Source: Streptomyces sp. NBC_00193 (GTDB lineage Bacteria; Actinomycetota; Actinomycetes; Streptomycetales; Streptomycetaceae). From it: DNA of 64,000 bases. The position numbers were made by a program, and so were the translations under genes. Shown piece by piece: positions 7,255 through 16,891 of the stretch. The stretch covers positions 1,798,001 to 1,862,000 of the forward strand of contig NZ_JAPEMM010000001.1 in assembly GCF_026342735.1 (NCBI RefSeq), in the 5' to 3' direction. Position 1 is the first letter of the stretch. Every line of letters begins with the position of its first letter. The notes below the pieces were generated by a model. It was not told the DNA's origin. It made no database searches and worked only from the letters and a program-made list of their open reading frames with translations.

Positions 7255-8505
7255 GTGTCTGCCAAGAAGACCGCGTTGACGGTCCTATCCGCCGCACTTC
7301 CCGCCCTGCTGGTCCCGGCCCTGTTGGCTCCGGCCGCCTTCGCCGCGCCCACGCCGACGCCGCCGGCGGACGGGAAGGGGCAGCCCCCCAAGGCGCCCGC
7401 GCCGCCCGCCTCGATGTCCACGGTCGGCGGCGCTTCGCTCGGGCAGCCCGGTACGCAGGTCAACCTGCTGCCCGGCGCGCCCGCGCTGCCGGCGAACCTG
7501 ACGGGGCGTTCGTGGATCGTGGCCGATGCCGAGACCGGCGAGGTCCTCGCCGCGCACAACGCGCACTGGCGGCTCCCCCCGGCCTCGACGATGAAGATGC
7601 TCTTCGCCGACACCGTGCTGCCGGGTCTGCCCAAGGACCAGGTCCACAAGGTCACCGACCAGGAGCTGGACGGGGTCGGTTCCGGCTCCAGCCTCGTGGG
7701 CATCAAGGAGGACGCCGAGTACAGCGTCCACGACCTGTGGCTCGGGGTGTTCCTGCGCTCCGGGAACGATGCCGTGCACGTACTTTCGGCCATGAACGGC
7801 GGCGTCGAGAAGACCGTCAAGGACATGCAGGCGCACGCCGAGGAGCTCCAGGCCCTGGACACGCACGTGGTGTCCCCCGACGGCTACGACGCTCCGGGCC
7901 AGGTCTCCAGCGCCTACGACCTCACCCTCATCGCCCGCTCCGGTCTGCAGAAGCAGGACTTCCGGGAGTACTGCGGCACGGCCAGCGCGAAGTTCCCGGG
8001 CCGGCAGGAGCCGGGCAAGCCGCGCGAGACCTTCGAGATCCAGAACACCAACCGGCTGATGACGGGAGCCGGCGGCCTCTCCCCCTACAAGGGGATCGCC
8101 GGGGTGAAGAACGGCAACACCACGATGGCCGGCTCCACCTTCACCGGCGCCGCCCAGCGCGGCGACAAGAAGCTGCTGGTCACGGTGATGAACCCGGGCA
8201 CCGGGGGCGCCAACTCCGTGTACGAGGAGACCGCCGACCTGCTCGACTGGGGGTTCGCGGCGAGCGGGAAGGTCAAGCCGGTGGGCGAGCTGGTGCCGCC
8301 CAAGAGCGCGGACACCACCTCCCACGGCTCCCCGGCCCAGTCCCACGAGAACAACCCCTCGGCGTCCGGTGCGGGCTCCGGCGGCGGGATCGGTACGGCC
8401 TTCGGCGTGGCGGGCGGGGTGCTGGCCGTGGTGGCCGGCGGGGCCTACGCGGTCAACCGGCGCTGGCCGCGGGGGCGCGGCCGCCGGGCTCGCGGCCAGG
8501 TGTAG
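7255..8505 (+). CDS. Secreted D-alanyl-D-alanine carboxypeptidase (S11, PBP5-like)
   Basis: 416-residue low-molecular-weight penicillin-binding protein that trims the terminal D-Ala of peptidoglycan stem peptides. The GTG at 7255 gives a classic Sec signal peptide (VSAKKTALTVLSAALP, then cleavage after AAFA). A Pro-rich spacer precedes the catalytic domain with SxxK as STMK (Ser about residue 112), SxN as SGN, and the third motif as KNG rather than KTG. A C-terminal transmembrane helix followed by an Arg-rich tail anchors it. The frame stays open far upstream, antisense to the neighbouring phosphoesterase, but that stretch has no signal peptide and is not coding. Its 3' end overlaps the convergent BrkB gene by 53 bases. 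Confidence 0.93.
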   Translation: MSAKKTALTVLSAALPALLVPALLAPAAFAAPTPTPPADGKGQPPKAPAPPASMSTVGGASLGQPGTQVNLLPGAPALPANLTGRSWIVADAETGEVLAAHNAHWRLPPASTMKMLFADTVLPGLPKDQVHKVTDQELDGVGSGSSLVGIKEDAEYSVHDLWLGVFLRSGNDAVHVLSAMNGGVEKTVKDMQAHAEELQALDTHVVSPDGYDAPGQVSSAYDLTLIARSGLQKQDFREYCGTASAKFPGRQEPGKPRETFEIQNTNRLMTGAGGLSPYKGIAGVKNGNTTMAGSTFTGAAQRGDKKLLVTVMNPGTGGANSVYEETADLLDWGFAASGKVKPVGELVPPKSADTTSHGSPAQSHENNPSASGAGSGGGIGTAFGVAGGVLAVVAGGAYAVNRRWPRGRGRRARGQV

Positions 8506-9469
8506 CGGAGCCCGGTACAGCGGAGCCCGGTACAGCGGAGCCCGGTGCAGCAGGGCCCGGTGTTGCGGAGCCGGCGGGCTCGCGGCCCGGCTCCGGGTCC
8601 TCCACGCCGTCCCCGTCGGCGTCGTCGCGGCTCGCGGTCCACGCCGCGCAGAAGAGCAGCAGCTTCGCCGTGAGGTTGATCCAGATCAGCAGTGCGATGG
8701 GCACGCCGAAGGCCCCGTACATGCTCTTCGTGGCGACCTCGCGCATGTAGCCGCTGAGCAGCAGCTTCAGCAGCTCGAAGCCGGCCGCGCCGAGGAGGGC
8801 CGCCTCGATCAGGCGGCGGCGGGGCGGTTCGACGCCCGGGAGCAGGGTCAGGACGTAGAGCAGGAGCAGGAAGGCGGCCAGTACGCCGACGAGGAAGGCC
8901 CCGCCCCGCAGCAGGCCGCCGCCCGCGCCGTCGCGCGGTACGTGCAGCCAGTCCCCGGCCTTGCCGACCGCGCTGGAGCCTAAGATCGAGGCCGCGGCCG
9001 AGGCCAGGCCGACGCCGCCGAGGCCGATGAGGACGAGCGCGTCCTTGCCCTTGCGGACGAAGGGGTTCCCCTCGTCCTCGTCGTCCTTCTCCCACACCGC
9101 GCGCAGGCAGTCCCGCATCGAGCCGACCCAGCCGATGCCGGTGAAGAGCAGGACGGCGGCGGCGATCAGCCCGACCGTGCTCGCGTTCGCGACGAGGGCG
9201 TTGATGTCGAGCTGGTCGGAGATGCCGGGGACCTGCTCGGCGAGGTTCTTCTGGAGCCGGTCGAGCTGCTCCTGGGTGAGCAGTCCGGCGCCGACCGCGG
9301 CGGCCACGGTGATCAGCGGGAAGAGGGCCAGGAAGCTGATGAAGGTGATGGCGGCGGCGAGCCGGCTCCAGTGCACGCGGTCGAGCCGCTGGTACGAACG
9401 CCACAGGTGGGTCCGCATCAGGGCGGAGACCAGGGGCCCGATCAGCGGGAGTTTCGTCAGCCAGTCCAT
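8453..9469 (-). CDS. YihY/BrkB-family inner membrane protein
   Basis: 338-residue polytopic protein of the YihY/virulence factor BrkB family, with about six transmembrane helices. The conserved start RVHWSRLAAAITFISFLALF, an aromatic/Gly helix (LLFTGIGWVGSMRD) and the late PIALLIWINLTAKLLLFCA helix are typical. Members have been called transporters or misread as RNase BN; the true substrate is unresolved. The ATG at 9469 starts the conserved part; the open frame before it runs antisense to noncoding DNA. The C-terminal ~45 residues are a disordered tail made of repeats encoded by a 15-bp minisatellite, and the gene overlaps the carboxypeptidase 3' end. Confidence 0.9.
   Translation of the reverse strand: MDWLTKLPLIGPLVSALMRTHLWRSYQRLDRVHWSRLAAAITFISFLALFPLITVAAAVGAGLLTQEQLDRLQKNLAEQVPGISDQLDINALVANASTVGLIAAAVLLFTGIGWVGSMRDCLRAVWEKDDEDEGNPFVRKGKDALVLIGLGGVGLASAAASILGSSAVGKAGDWLHVPRDGAGGGLLRGGAFLVGVLAAFLLLLYVLTLLPGVEPPRRRLIEAALLGAAGFELLKLLLSGYMREVATKSMYGAFGVPIALLIWINLTAKLLLFCAAWTASRDDADGDGVEDPEPGREPAGSATPGPAAPGSAVPGSAVPGSATPGREPGGRAPAASAG
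8505..8564. repeat. 15-bp tandem repeat at overlapping convergent 3' ends
   Basis: Four tandem copies of GCGGAGCCCGGTACA (the last two diverged) begin at the carboxypeptidase stop and encode the PGSAV-type repeats in the tail of the BrkB-family protein. Confidence 0.85.
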
Positions 9470-9614
9470 ACGGTCACCGTAAATGAGCTGTCGCAAATAG
9501 CCGGGATTGCCGCTTTTGGGGACTACGGTCGTCGATTGTGACTTTTCGCCCGACGGCTCGGCCGTTCCATGCCCTGGTCCTGCGAAGGATCGGTTTCCGG
9601 TTCCGGTTCCTGCG

Positions 9615-10238
9615 TCAGGAACGGCGTACGGTCGCCTCGCCCGCGGCAGCCGCCGCACTGTTGTCCGTCGCCGAGCCGAGCTGCGCCGGTACGCCGCTCG
9701 CTCCACCGCTTGCCCCGTTGCCGAACGGGTATTCCCGCAGCTTGCGCCAGACCCCGTCCGAGCCCTGCTCGTAGAGGGCGAACCCGGAGCAGACCCACTC
9801 CGCCTCGTAGTCGGCGAGGGTGCTGAACGCCAGGTCCATCGCCTCCTCGGAGATCCCGTGGGCGACCGTGACGTGCGGGTGGTACGGGAACGAGAGCTCC
9901 CGGCTCAGCGGCCCGTCCGGGTCGCGGACCTGGCCCTGGAGCCGGGTGCAGCCGGGGCCGCCCTCGATGACCTGGACGAAGACGACCGGCGAGAGGGGAC
10001 GGAAGGTGCCCGTGCCGGCCAGCCGCATCACGAAGGAGCGGCCGGCGGCCGCGACCTCGGCCAGGTGGGCGCGGATGTCGGCGAGCCGGTCCGCGGCCAC
10101 CTCCGTCGGCGGTACGAGGGTGACGTGCGTGGGAATGCCGTGCGCGGCAGCGTCCCCGAAGCCGGCGCGCAGCTCCTGAAGGCTGCTGCCGTACGGCTCC
10201 GGGACCGCGATCGAAACGCCGAGCGTTACGGTCCCCAC
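9615..10238 (-). CDS. 2H phosphoesterase (2'-5' RNA ligase/CPDase-like)
   Basis: 207-residue protein of the 2H phosphoesterase superfamily (LigT/ThpR, cyclic phosphodiesterase). Two HxT motifs stand where the active site needs them: THVTLVPP at about residue 37 and YHPHVTVAHG at about residue 122. The GTG at 10238 is supported by an unusually good ribosome-binding site, GGAGGAGAG, ending five bases upstream. Family members cleave 2',3'-cyclic phosphates or ligate tRNA halves in vitro; the in vivo substrate here is unknown. It lies downstream of trpS on the same strand, separated by a hairpin. The Ala/Ser-rich C terminus is not part of the fold. Confidence 0.88.
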   Translation of the reverse strand: MGTVTLGVSIAVPEPYGSSLQELRAGFGDAAAHGIPTHVTLVPPTEVAADRLADIRAHLAEVAAAGRSFVMRLAGTGTFRPLSPVVFVQVIEGGPGCTRLQGQVRDPDGPLSRELSFPYHPHVTVAHGISEEAMDLAFSTLADYEAEWVCSGFALYEQGSDGVWRKLREYPFGNGASGGASGVPAQLGSATDNSAAAAAGEATVRRS

Positions 10239-10298
10239 GTAGCTCTCCTCCGCCTGTAGTCCTGTGCGTGGTCTGTGCTCCGCATGTGCGTCGCACGA

Positions 10299-10327
10299 GT
10301 GCTGCCGCCCCAGTGTGGCGGCAGCAC
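10299..10327 (-). terminator. Hairpin terminator after trpS
   Basis: Perfect 11-bp stem (10299-10309 with 10317-10327) with a 7-base loop, located 40 bases past the trpS stop and before the 2H phosphoesterase gene. Confidence 0.75.
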
Positions 10328-10366
10328 CCCCCAGATCGCCAGGGCCCTCTTTCTCTTCGGTGCCCG

Positions 10367-11380
10367 TCAGTGCTTCGCGGGGAGGAAACCGAGGTGGTCG
10401 TAGGCCTGCGCCAGGGTCTCGGCGGCGACCGCCCTGGCCTTCTCCGCGCCCTTGGCCAGCAGGGAATCCAGGGTCTCCGGATCGTCCAGGTACTCCTGGG
10501 TGCGCTGCTTGAAGGGTGTGACGAAATCGACCATCACGCCGGCCAGGTCGGTCTTGAGCGCACCGTAGCCCTTGCCCTCGTACGCGGCCTCCAGCGCGGG
10601 GATCGACTCCCCCGTGAGAGTGGAGTAGATCGTGAGCAGGTTGCTGACGCCGGGCTTGCTCTCGGCGTCGAACCGGACCACGGCCTCGGTGTCGGTGACC
10701 GCGCTCTTGATCTTCTTCTCGGTGGCCTTGGGCTCGTCGAGGAGGTTGATCAGGCCCTTGGGCGAAGACGCCGACTTCGACATCTTGATCGCCGGGTCCT
10801 GGAGGTCGTAGATCTTCGCGACCTCCTTGACGATGTGCGCGGCGGGGAGGGTGAAGGTCTGCCCGAAGCGCTGGTTGAAGCGCTCGGCCAGGTCCCGGGT
10901 CAGCTCGATGTGCTGACGCTGGTCCTCGCCGACGGGGACGGAGTTCGCCTGGTAGAGCAGGATGTCGGCGACCTGGAGGATCGGGTACGTGAACAGGCCG
11001 ACGGTGGCGTTGTTGGCGCCGCTCTTCGCGGACTTGTCCTTGAACTGGGTCATCCGGCTGGCCTCGCCGAAACCGGTGATGCAGTTCATGACCCACCCGA
11101 GCTGCGCGTGCTCGGGCACGTGGCTCTGGATGAAGAGCGTGCAGCGCTCGGGGTCGAGACCGGCGGCGAGGAGCTGCGCGGCGGACAGCCGGGTATTGGC
11201 GCGCAGATCCTTCGGATCCTGCGGCATGGTGATCGCGTGCAGGTCGACGACCATGTAGAAGGCGTCGTGCGTCTCCTGCAGGGCGACGTACTGCCGGATG
11301 GCTCCGAGGTAGTTCCCGAGGTGGAACGAACCGGAGGTGGGCTGGATGCCGGAGAGCGCGCGAGGACGATCAGAAGCCAT
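10367..11380 (-). CDS. trpS: Tryptophanyl-tRNA synthetase
   Basis: 337-residue class Ic aminoacyl-tRNA synthetase that charges tRNA-Trp. The nucleotide-binding signatures are present: SFHLGN as the HIGH-type motif near residue 18, and [11 protein letters not shown] as the KMSKS loop near residue 195. Length and start (ATG at 11380, behind GGAG) are normal. S. coelicolor has two TrpRS enzymes; position beside glyA matches the housekeeping one (SCO4839, from memory) rather than the inducible, indolmycin-resistant one. No T-box or leader peptide is visible upstream. Confidence 0.97.
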   Translation of the reverse strand: MASDRPRALSGIQPTSGSFHLGNYLGAIRQYVALQETHDAFYMVVDLHAITMPQDPKDLRANTRLSAAQLLAAGLDPERCTLFIQSHVPEHAQLGWVMNCITGFGEASRMTQFKDKSAKSGANNATVGLFTYPILQVADILLYQANSVPVGEDQRQHIELTRDLAERFNQRFGQTFTLPAAHIVKEVAKIYDLQDPAIKMSKSASSPKGLINLLDEPKATEKKIKSAVTDTEAVVRFDAESKPGVSNLLTIYSTLTGESIPALEAAYEGKGYGALKTDLAGVMVDFVTPFKQRTQEYLDDPETLDSLLAKGAEKARAVAAETLAQAYDHLGFLPAKH

Positions 11381-11550
11381 GGCTCCATTCTCTCAGGTGT
11401 GACACCGGGCTCGGCCCCGCCACTGGCCGGAACCCGGCGGGTCCCCCGCCCCCTGCCCGCCCCCCGCCCGGGTACCCGGCGGTAGCGGCCCGTCCGGATC
11501 TTGCCTCGGCCGAGCGACCGCTTTTAGCGAGGTCAGGGGTGTGTCCGGGG

Positions 11551-11665
11551 CTTTTCAGCCGTCCGGCGTTTGAGGACCGGGGTCTGGGGCGGAGCCCCAG
11601 GGGGTCCGGGGCGCAGCCCCGGGGAACGGGCGAAGGGCGGGTAGGGGACAGCCCCCGCAGGGACC
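11551..11665 (-). repeat. Dispersed modular palindromic repeat, copy after glyA
   Basis: The 302-base gap between glyA and trpS is mostly this element. Read from the glyA stop it gives a CCCCTACCCGCCC block, a GGGGCTGCGCCCC palindrome, a CTGGGGCTCCGCCCCAG hairpin, then TCCTCAAACGCCGGACGGCTGAAAAG-like sequence. Related copies occur at 16874-17058, 36902-37130 and 44066-44341. Confidence 0.85.
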
Positions 11666-11682
11666 GGCCCCCACCCGGAGGG

Positions 11683-12963
11683 TCAGGCGACGGGGAGGCC
11701 CGGGGCCGGGAAGGCGGCCATGAGGTCGGCGACCTCGGCGCGGATGGCGCCCAGGGCCGGCTCGTCACCCTTCGCGGCAGCGGCGACCGCACGCTCGATC
11801 CAGCCGGCGACCACCGGCATGTGCTCGACGCCAAGCCCCCGCGAGGTCAGCGACGGCGTGCCGATCCGGATCCCCGACGGGTCGAACGGCTTGCGCGGGT
11901 CGAACGGCACCGTGTTGTAGTTCACGACGATCCCGGCCCGGTCCAGCGCCTTCGCCGCGATCTTGCCGGACACCGACTTCCCCGTGAGGTCGATCAGGAT
12001 CAGGTGGTTGTCCGTACCGCCCGAGACCAGGTCGAAGCCCCGCTCCAGCAGCGCCGCGGCCAGCGCCTTCGCGTTGGCCACGACCGCGTGCGCGTACGAC
12101 ACGAACGAGGGCTGCGCCGCCTCGTGGAGCGCCACCGCGATACCGGCCGTCGTCTGGTTGTGCGGGCCGCCCTGGAGGCCCGGGAAGACCGCCTTGTCGA
12201 TGGCCTTCGCGTGCTCCTCGCGGCACATCAGCATCGCCCCGCGCGGACCGCGCAGGGTCTTGTGGGTGGTCGTCGAGATCACGTCCACGTGACCCGCCGG
12301 GGAGGGGTGGGCCCCGCCCGCGATCAGGCCGGCGATGTGCGCCACGTCGGCGACGAGCACCGAGCCCGCCTCCTTCGCGATCGACGCGAACGCCTCGAAG
12401 TCGATCGTGCGCGGGAGCGCCGTACCGCCGCAGAAGATCAGCTTGGGCCGCTCCGCGAGCGCGAGCTCCCGTACGGCGTCGTAGTCGATGAGGCCGGTCT
12501 CCGCCTGGACCCCGTACTGCACGCCCCGGAACCAGGAGCCCGTCGCCGAGACGCCCCAGCCGTGCGTCAGGTGCCCGCCCATCGGCAGGGCCATGCCCAT
12601 CACCGTGTCGCCGGGCTTCGCGAAGGCCAGGTACACGGCCAGGTTCGCCGGGGAGCCGGAGTACGGCTGCACGTTGGCGTGGTCGACTCCGAAGAGGCCC
12701 TTCGCCCGCTCCACGGCCAGCGCCTCGATGCGGTCGATGTTCTGCTGGCCCTCGTAGTACCGGCGGCCCGGGTAGCCCTCGCTGTACTTGTTCTGCAGCA
12801 CCGTGCCGGAGGCCTCCAGCACGGCCGAGGAGACGTAGTTCTCGCTCGGGATGAGGCGGAGGGTCTCCGCCTGGAGGGTTTCCTCGGCGGCGACGAAGGA
12901 CGCCAGCTCGGGGTCGGTCGCGAGCAGGGCGGGGTGACGGTACGGGGGGTGGTTCGCGCTCAT
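11683..12963 (-). CDS. glyA: Serine hydroxymethyltransferase
   Basis: 426-residue PLP enzyme converting serine and tetrahydrofolate to glycine and 5,10-methylene-THF, the main one-carbon source for purines, thymidylate and methionine. Family features: LIPSENYVS near the N terminus, NKYSEGYPGRRYYEG, ADVAHIAGLIAGG, and the PLP lysine in STTTHKTLRGPRGA. The start at 12963 has GGAGGA eight bases upstream; the open frame beyond it is the riboswitch leader, not coding. Control is by a ZTP riboswitch in the 5' UTR, so expression should rise when folate-dependent purine synthesis stalls. Upstream and divergent lies rocD. Confidence 0.97.
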   Translation of the reverse strand: MSANHPPYRHPALLATDPELASFVAAEETLQAETLRLIPSENYVSSAVLEASGTVLQNKYSEGYPGRRYYEGQQNIDRIEALAVERAKGLFGVDHANVQPYSGSPANLAVYLAFAKPGDTVMGMALPMGGHLTHGWGVSATGSWFRGVQYGVQAETGLIDYDAVRELALAERPKLIFCGGTALPRTIDFEAFASIAKEAGSVLVADVAHIAGLIAGGAHPSPAGHVDVISTTTHKTLRGPRGAMLMCREEHAKAIDKAVFPGLQGGPHNQTTAGIAVALHEAAQPSFVSYAHAVVANAKALAAALLERGFDLVSGGTDNHLILIDLTGKSVSGKIAAKALDRAGIVVNYNTVPFDPRKPFDPSGIRIGTPSLTSRGLGVEHMPVVAGWIERAVAAAAKGDEPALGAIRAEVADLMAAFPAPGLPVA

Positions 12964-12971
12964 GGCGGTTC

Positions 12972-13090
12972 CTCCGGGGTCGATGTCGGATCTCGTCCCC
13001 GCGAGGCCCAGGCGAGCGGCCCTGTATGCGGTCGTGCGCGCACGGCTCCCCCGGAGTTGGTTCTCCGTGCGCCAGTCGCCGTGCGTGTCC
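12972..13090 (-). promoter_or_regulatory. ZTP (pfl) riboswitch and translational expression platform of glyA
   Basis: On the minus strand, about 13084 to 13006 carries the ZTP/pfl hallmarks in order: P1 GCACGGC with GCCGTGC; ACTGGCG; P2 GGAG-AACCAA-CTCC; GGGGGAGC; a variable linker; and CGCCTGGGC, whose CGCC pairs with GGCG of ACTGGCG as the pseudoknot. A -10-like TAAGGT at 13099-13094 puts the start point near 13087. The Shine-Dalgarno segment CCCCGGAG (12979-12972) is exactly complementary to CTCCGGGG of the aptamer (13056-13049), so an unliganded leader could mask the ribosome site. Ligand class is established for this motif; the masking helix is my inference. Confidence 0.9.
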
Positions 13091-13198
13091 GACACCTTAG
13101 CGGGCGCGCCGCAAGAAAGGTTTCTCCGTCCGGTATTCGAGCGAGGATGGAAGGTGACGCCACCCTCGTCACCGGCTTGACGGACGATCGGAGACCCC

Positions 13199-14404
<1,206 letters not shown>

Positions 14405-14420
14405 CGGGCCGGGACGCCCT

Positions 14421-15611
14421 CTAGAGGATCACGTGGGGCAGGAAGCGGGCGTACTCGTCCGTGACCGGCCCCGCCGATTCGCGGATGCCCAGGCCCGCCG
14501 CCTCGTCCTCGACGACCCACGCGCCGAGCACCACCCGGTTGCCGTCGAAGTCGGGCAGCGGGGCGAGGCCCTGGAAGACGTACGTCTCGTCCTGCTCCGG
14601 TGCGAACGGCTCGCCGCCCACCGGGTGCAGGGTGACGCCAGCGCCCTCGCGGCCCAGCAGCGGCTTCGCCGCGTAGCCGGTGGTCGTGGCGAGTTCGCGC
14701 GGGCCGTCCAGGTAGGCGGGCAGCAGGTTCGGGTGCTCCGGGAAGAGCTCCCACAGGACCGCAAGGAGCGCCTTGTTGGAGAGCAGCATCTTCCACAGGG
14801 GCTCGATCCAGGCGGTGGTGCCGGAGCCGCCGCCGTGGTCGTACGTGCCGAGGACCTGCGGGGCGAACTCGTCGGTGGCCAGCCACTCCCACGGGTAGAG
14901 CTTGAAGATCGCGCGGATGAAGCCGAGCTTCTCGTCCACGAACCGGCCGGACAGGGAGTCCCAGCCGATCCGCTCCACCGACAGCTCCCGCGTCTCGATG
15001 CCGGCCTGCTCGGCGGTCTCCTGGAGGTAGGCGACCGTCATCAGGTCCTCGCCGAGCTCGTCGGTCTCGGAGTGCGCGAAGTGCACCGGACCGGCCGGCA
15101 GCAGCTCCGCCTGACGGCGCCAGGCGTCGACGAGCCGCTCGTGGAGGGAGTTCCACTGGTCGGCGCCGGGGAAGCGCTCCTCCATCCAGAACCACTGCGG
15201 GCTGGCCGCCTCCACGAGGGAGGTGGGTGTGTCGGCGTTGTACTCCAGCATCTTGGCGGGGCTGCCGGTGCCGTCGTAGCGCAGGTCGAAGCGGCCGTAG
15301 AGGGAGGGCTGTTCGGCGCGGCGCCGCCAGGACTCGGCGATCAGCGCGGCGAGCTTCGGGTCGGTGATGCCGAGGTCGGCGAAGCGGTCGTGGTCGACGA
15401 TGTGCTGGGCAGCCGCCAGGCACATGGCGTGCAGCTCCTCGACGACGTTCTCCAGCGCCTCGACCTCGGGGAGGGTGAAGGAGTAGTACGCGCTCTCGTC
15501 CCAGTAGGGGCGCAGGGAGTCGTCGGGGTAGCGGGTGAGGGGATAGATCAGCCCCTGCTCCTCGACGGTCTTCTGCCAGTCGGGGCGGGGCTCGATGGTG
15601 TGGCGCTTCAC
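14421..15611 (-). CDS. Glutathionylspermidine synthase-like ATP-grasp ligase (YgiC-like)
   Basis: 396-residue protein of the glutathionylspermidine synthase C-terminal-like ATP-grasp family, as in E. coli YgiC/YjfC. Recognisable elements: YGRFDLRYDGTGSPAKMLEYNADTPT near residue 105, WIEPLWKMLLSNKALLAVLWEL, KPLLGREGAGV and the C-terminal Gly/Asp-rich end. Streptomyces lack the glutathione and trypanothione pathway, so the substrate is probably another peptide-amine bond; this is inference from the family. It starts six bases after the stop of the upstream lipoprotein gene, giving the same pairing as ygiB-ygiC in enterobacteria. Confidence 0.88.
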   Translation of the reverse strand: MKRHTIEPRPDWQKTVEEQGLIYPLTRYPDDSLRPYWDESAYYSFTLPEVEALENVVEELHAMCLAAAQHIVDHDRFADLGITDPKLAALIAESWRRRAEQPSLYGRFDLRYDGTGSPAKMLEYNADTPTSLVEAASPQWFWMEERFPGADQWNSLHERLVDAWRRQAELLPAGPVHFAHSETDELGEDLMTVAYLQETAEQAGIETRELSVERIGWDSLSGRFVDEKLGFIRAIFKLYPWEWLATDEFAPQVLGTYDHGGGSGTTAWIEPLWKMLLSNKALLAVLWELFPEHPNLLPAYLDGPRELATTTGYAAKPLLGREGAGVTLHPVGGEPFAPEQDETYVFQGLAPLPDFDGNRVVLGAWVVEDEAAGLGIRESAGPVTDEYARFLPHVIL

Positions 15612-15617
15612 CCTGGA

Positions 15618-15935
15618 TCAGCCGCCCGAGGAGCTCTTGTGGCTGCCGCCGATGCCGCCGCGGGTGACGGCGGACTTGTCGAAGCTGCCGCCGCTGACCT
15701 TGTTCTTCGCGACGGTGCCGCCGTAGTAGTACGCGCCGCGGCCGCCGCTCTTGCACTCCTTGGTGTTCAGCTTCTCCAGGGTGGCGCGGTCCGCGCAGCG
15801 CTTGTCGGGCTCATTGCTGCTGCCGCAGGCCACCAGGGCCGCGGCGAGCAGGCCCATGCCGCCGAGGGCGACGGTGCCGGAACGCATGCGGCGCGTGGTG
15901 CGCGCGGTGTCGGTGCTGCTACTGCTGCTGTCCAT
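15618..15935 (-). CDS. YgiB/DUF1190-like lipoprotein
   Basis: 105-residue predicted lipoprotein. A Ser-rich N terminus and TTRRMRSG precede a hydrophobic stretch ending in the lipobox LVAC (Cys about residue 37). The mature part contains two further Cys, a Tyr/Gly patch (GAYYYGG), and ends VTRGGIGGSHKSSSGG, which closely resembles the C terminus of E. coli YgiB (DUF1190). Immediately upstream of the YgiC-like ligase on the same strand, with a six-base gap. The conserved Gly/Ser C-terminal tail could be the substrate or partner of the ligase, which is speculation. Confidence 0.8.
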   Translation of the reverse strand: MDSSSSSTDTARTTRRMRSGTVALGGMGLLAAALVACGSSNEPDKRCADRATLEKLNTKECKSGGRGAYYYGGTVAKNKVSGGSFDKSAVTRGGIGGSHKSSSGG

Positions 15936-16039
15936 GGACTGTTCGCTCCCCCTGGGGTGGCCGGCTGCGCACAGACTAGAACGGCCGCCCCGGCCGACGG
16001 AATCCGGCCGACGCGGGATCCGTGACCTAGAGTCGGTTC

Positions 16040-16891
16040 GTGCTCATTGGGATGATTTGCGCGCTCGGTGCGGCGGTCTGCTTCGGCACGGCGTCGGTCC
16101 TGCAGGCGGTGGCGGCGCGGGCCGCGGAGCCGGGAACGGGCTCCGGGGTCGACACCGCCCTCCTCCTGCGGGCGCTGCGCCAGTGGCGCTATCTCGCCGG
16201 ACTCGGGCTGGACGCGGTCGGCTTCGTCCTCCAGATCATCGCCCTGCGGCACATCCCGATCTACGCGGTGGGCGCGGCCCTCGCCGCCAGCCTCGCGGTG
16301 ACCGCGGTGGTCGCGGCGCGGCTGCTGCACGTACGGCTGAGCGGGACGGAGTGGGGCGCCGTCGCGGTGGTGTGCGCGGGGCTGGTGATGCTCGGGCTGG
16401 CGTCCGGGGAGGAGGGCTCGGGCAAGGGCACGCTCGCGCTGAAACTGGGGCTGCTGGCGGTGGCCGGGCTGGTGCTGGTGGTCGGGGCCGTCGCGGGCGG
16501 ACTGCCGGACCGCAGCCGGGCCCTGACGCTGGGTCTGGCCGCCGGGACGGGCTTCGGGGTGGTGGAGGTGGCGGTCCGGCTCATCGACGACATCTCGCTC
16601 TCCGCCCTCTCCAACCCGGCGTTCTACGCCCTCCTGCTCGGCGGCGGCTCCGCCTTCCTCCTCCTCACCTCGGCCCTCCAGCGCGGCTCGGTGACGGCGG
16701 CGACGGCCGGGATGGTGCTGGGCGAAACGATCGGCCCGGCGGCGGTGGGCGTGGCCTGGCTGGGCGACCGCACCCGCGAGGGCCTGACCTGGCTGGCGAT
16801 CGCGGGCTTCCTGGTGGCCGTGGCCGGCTCCCTGGCCCTGGCCCGCTTCGGCGAACCCCCGGCGCAGCCGTCTCAGCCGTCCGCCGCTTGA
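16040..16891 (+). CDS. EamA/DMT-type multi-pass transporter-like protein
   Basis: 283-residue membrane protein with about nine hydrophobic helices in two pseudo-repeats: starts such as GMICALGAAVCFGTASVLQ and a second half from GLAAGTGFGVVEVAV to the helix before ALARFGEPP. This is the drug/metabolite transporter superfamily fold; the substrate is unknown. The GTG at 16040 begins directly at the first helix. The final codons and the TGA stop (16889-16891) lie inside the first unit of the dispersed repeat, so the C-terminal SQPSAA is repeat-encoded. Confidence 0.85.
   Translation: MLIGMICALGAAVCFGTASVLQAVAARAAEPGTGSGVDTALLLRALRQWRYLAGLGLDAVGFVLQIIALRHIPIYAVGAALAASLAVTAVVAARLLHVRLSGTEWGAVAVVCAGLVMLGLASGEEGSGKGTLALKLGLLAVAGLVLVVGAVAGGLPDRSRALTLGLAAGTGFGVVEVAVRLIDDISLSALSNPAFYALLLGGGSAFLLLTSALQRGSVTAATAGMVLGETIGPAAVGVAWLGDRTREGLTWLAIAGFLVAVAGSLALARFGEPPAQPSQPSAA

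Noticed and set aside
11381..11682. T-box leader for trpS
   Set aside because: No T-box sequence or specifier stem was found. The gap is occupied by the dispersed repeat belonging to the glyA 3' side.
12964..13090. Glycine riboswitch upstream of glyA
   Set aside because: No glycine aptamer core or tandem arrangement is present. The conserved ACTGGCG, GGGGGAGC and CGCCTGGGC elements identify the ZTP class instead.
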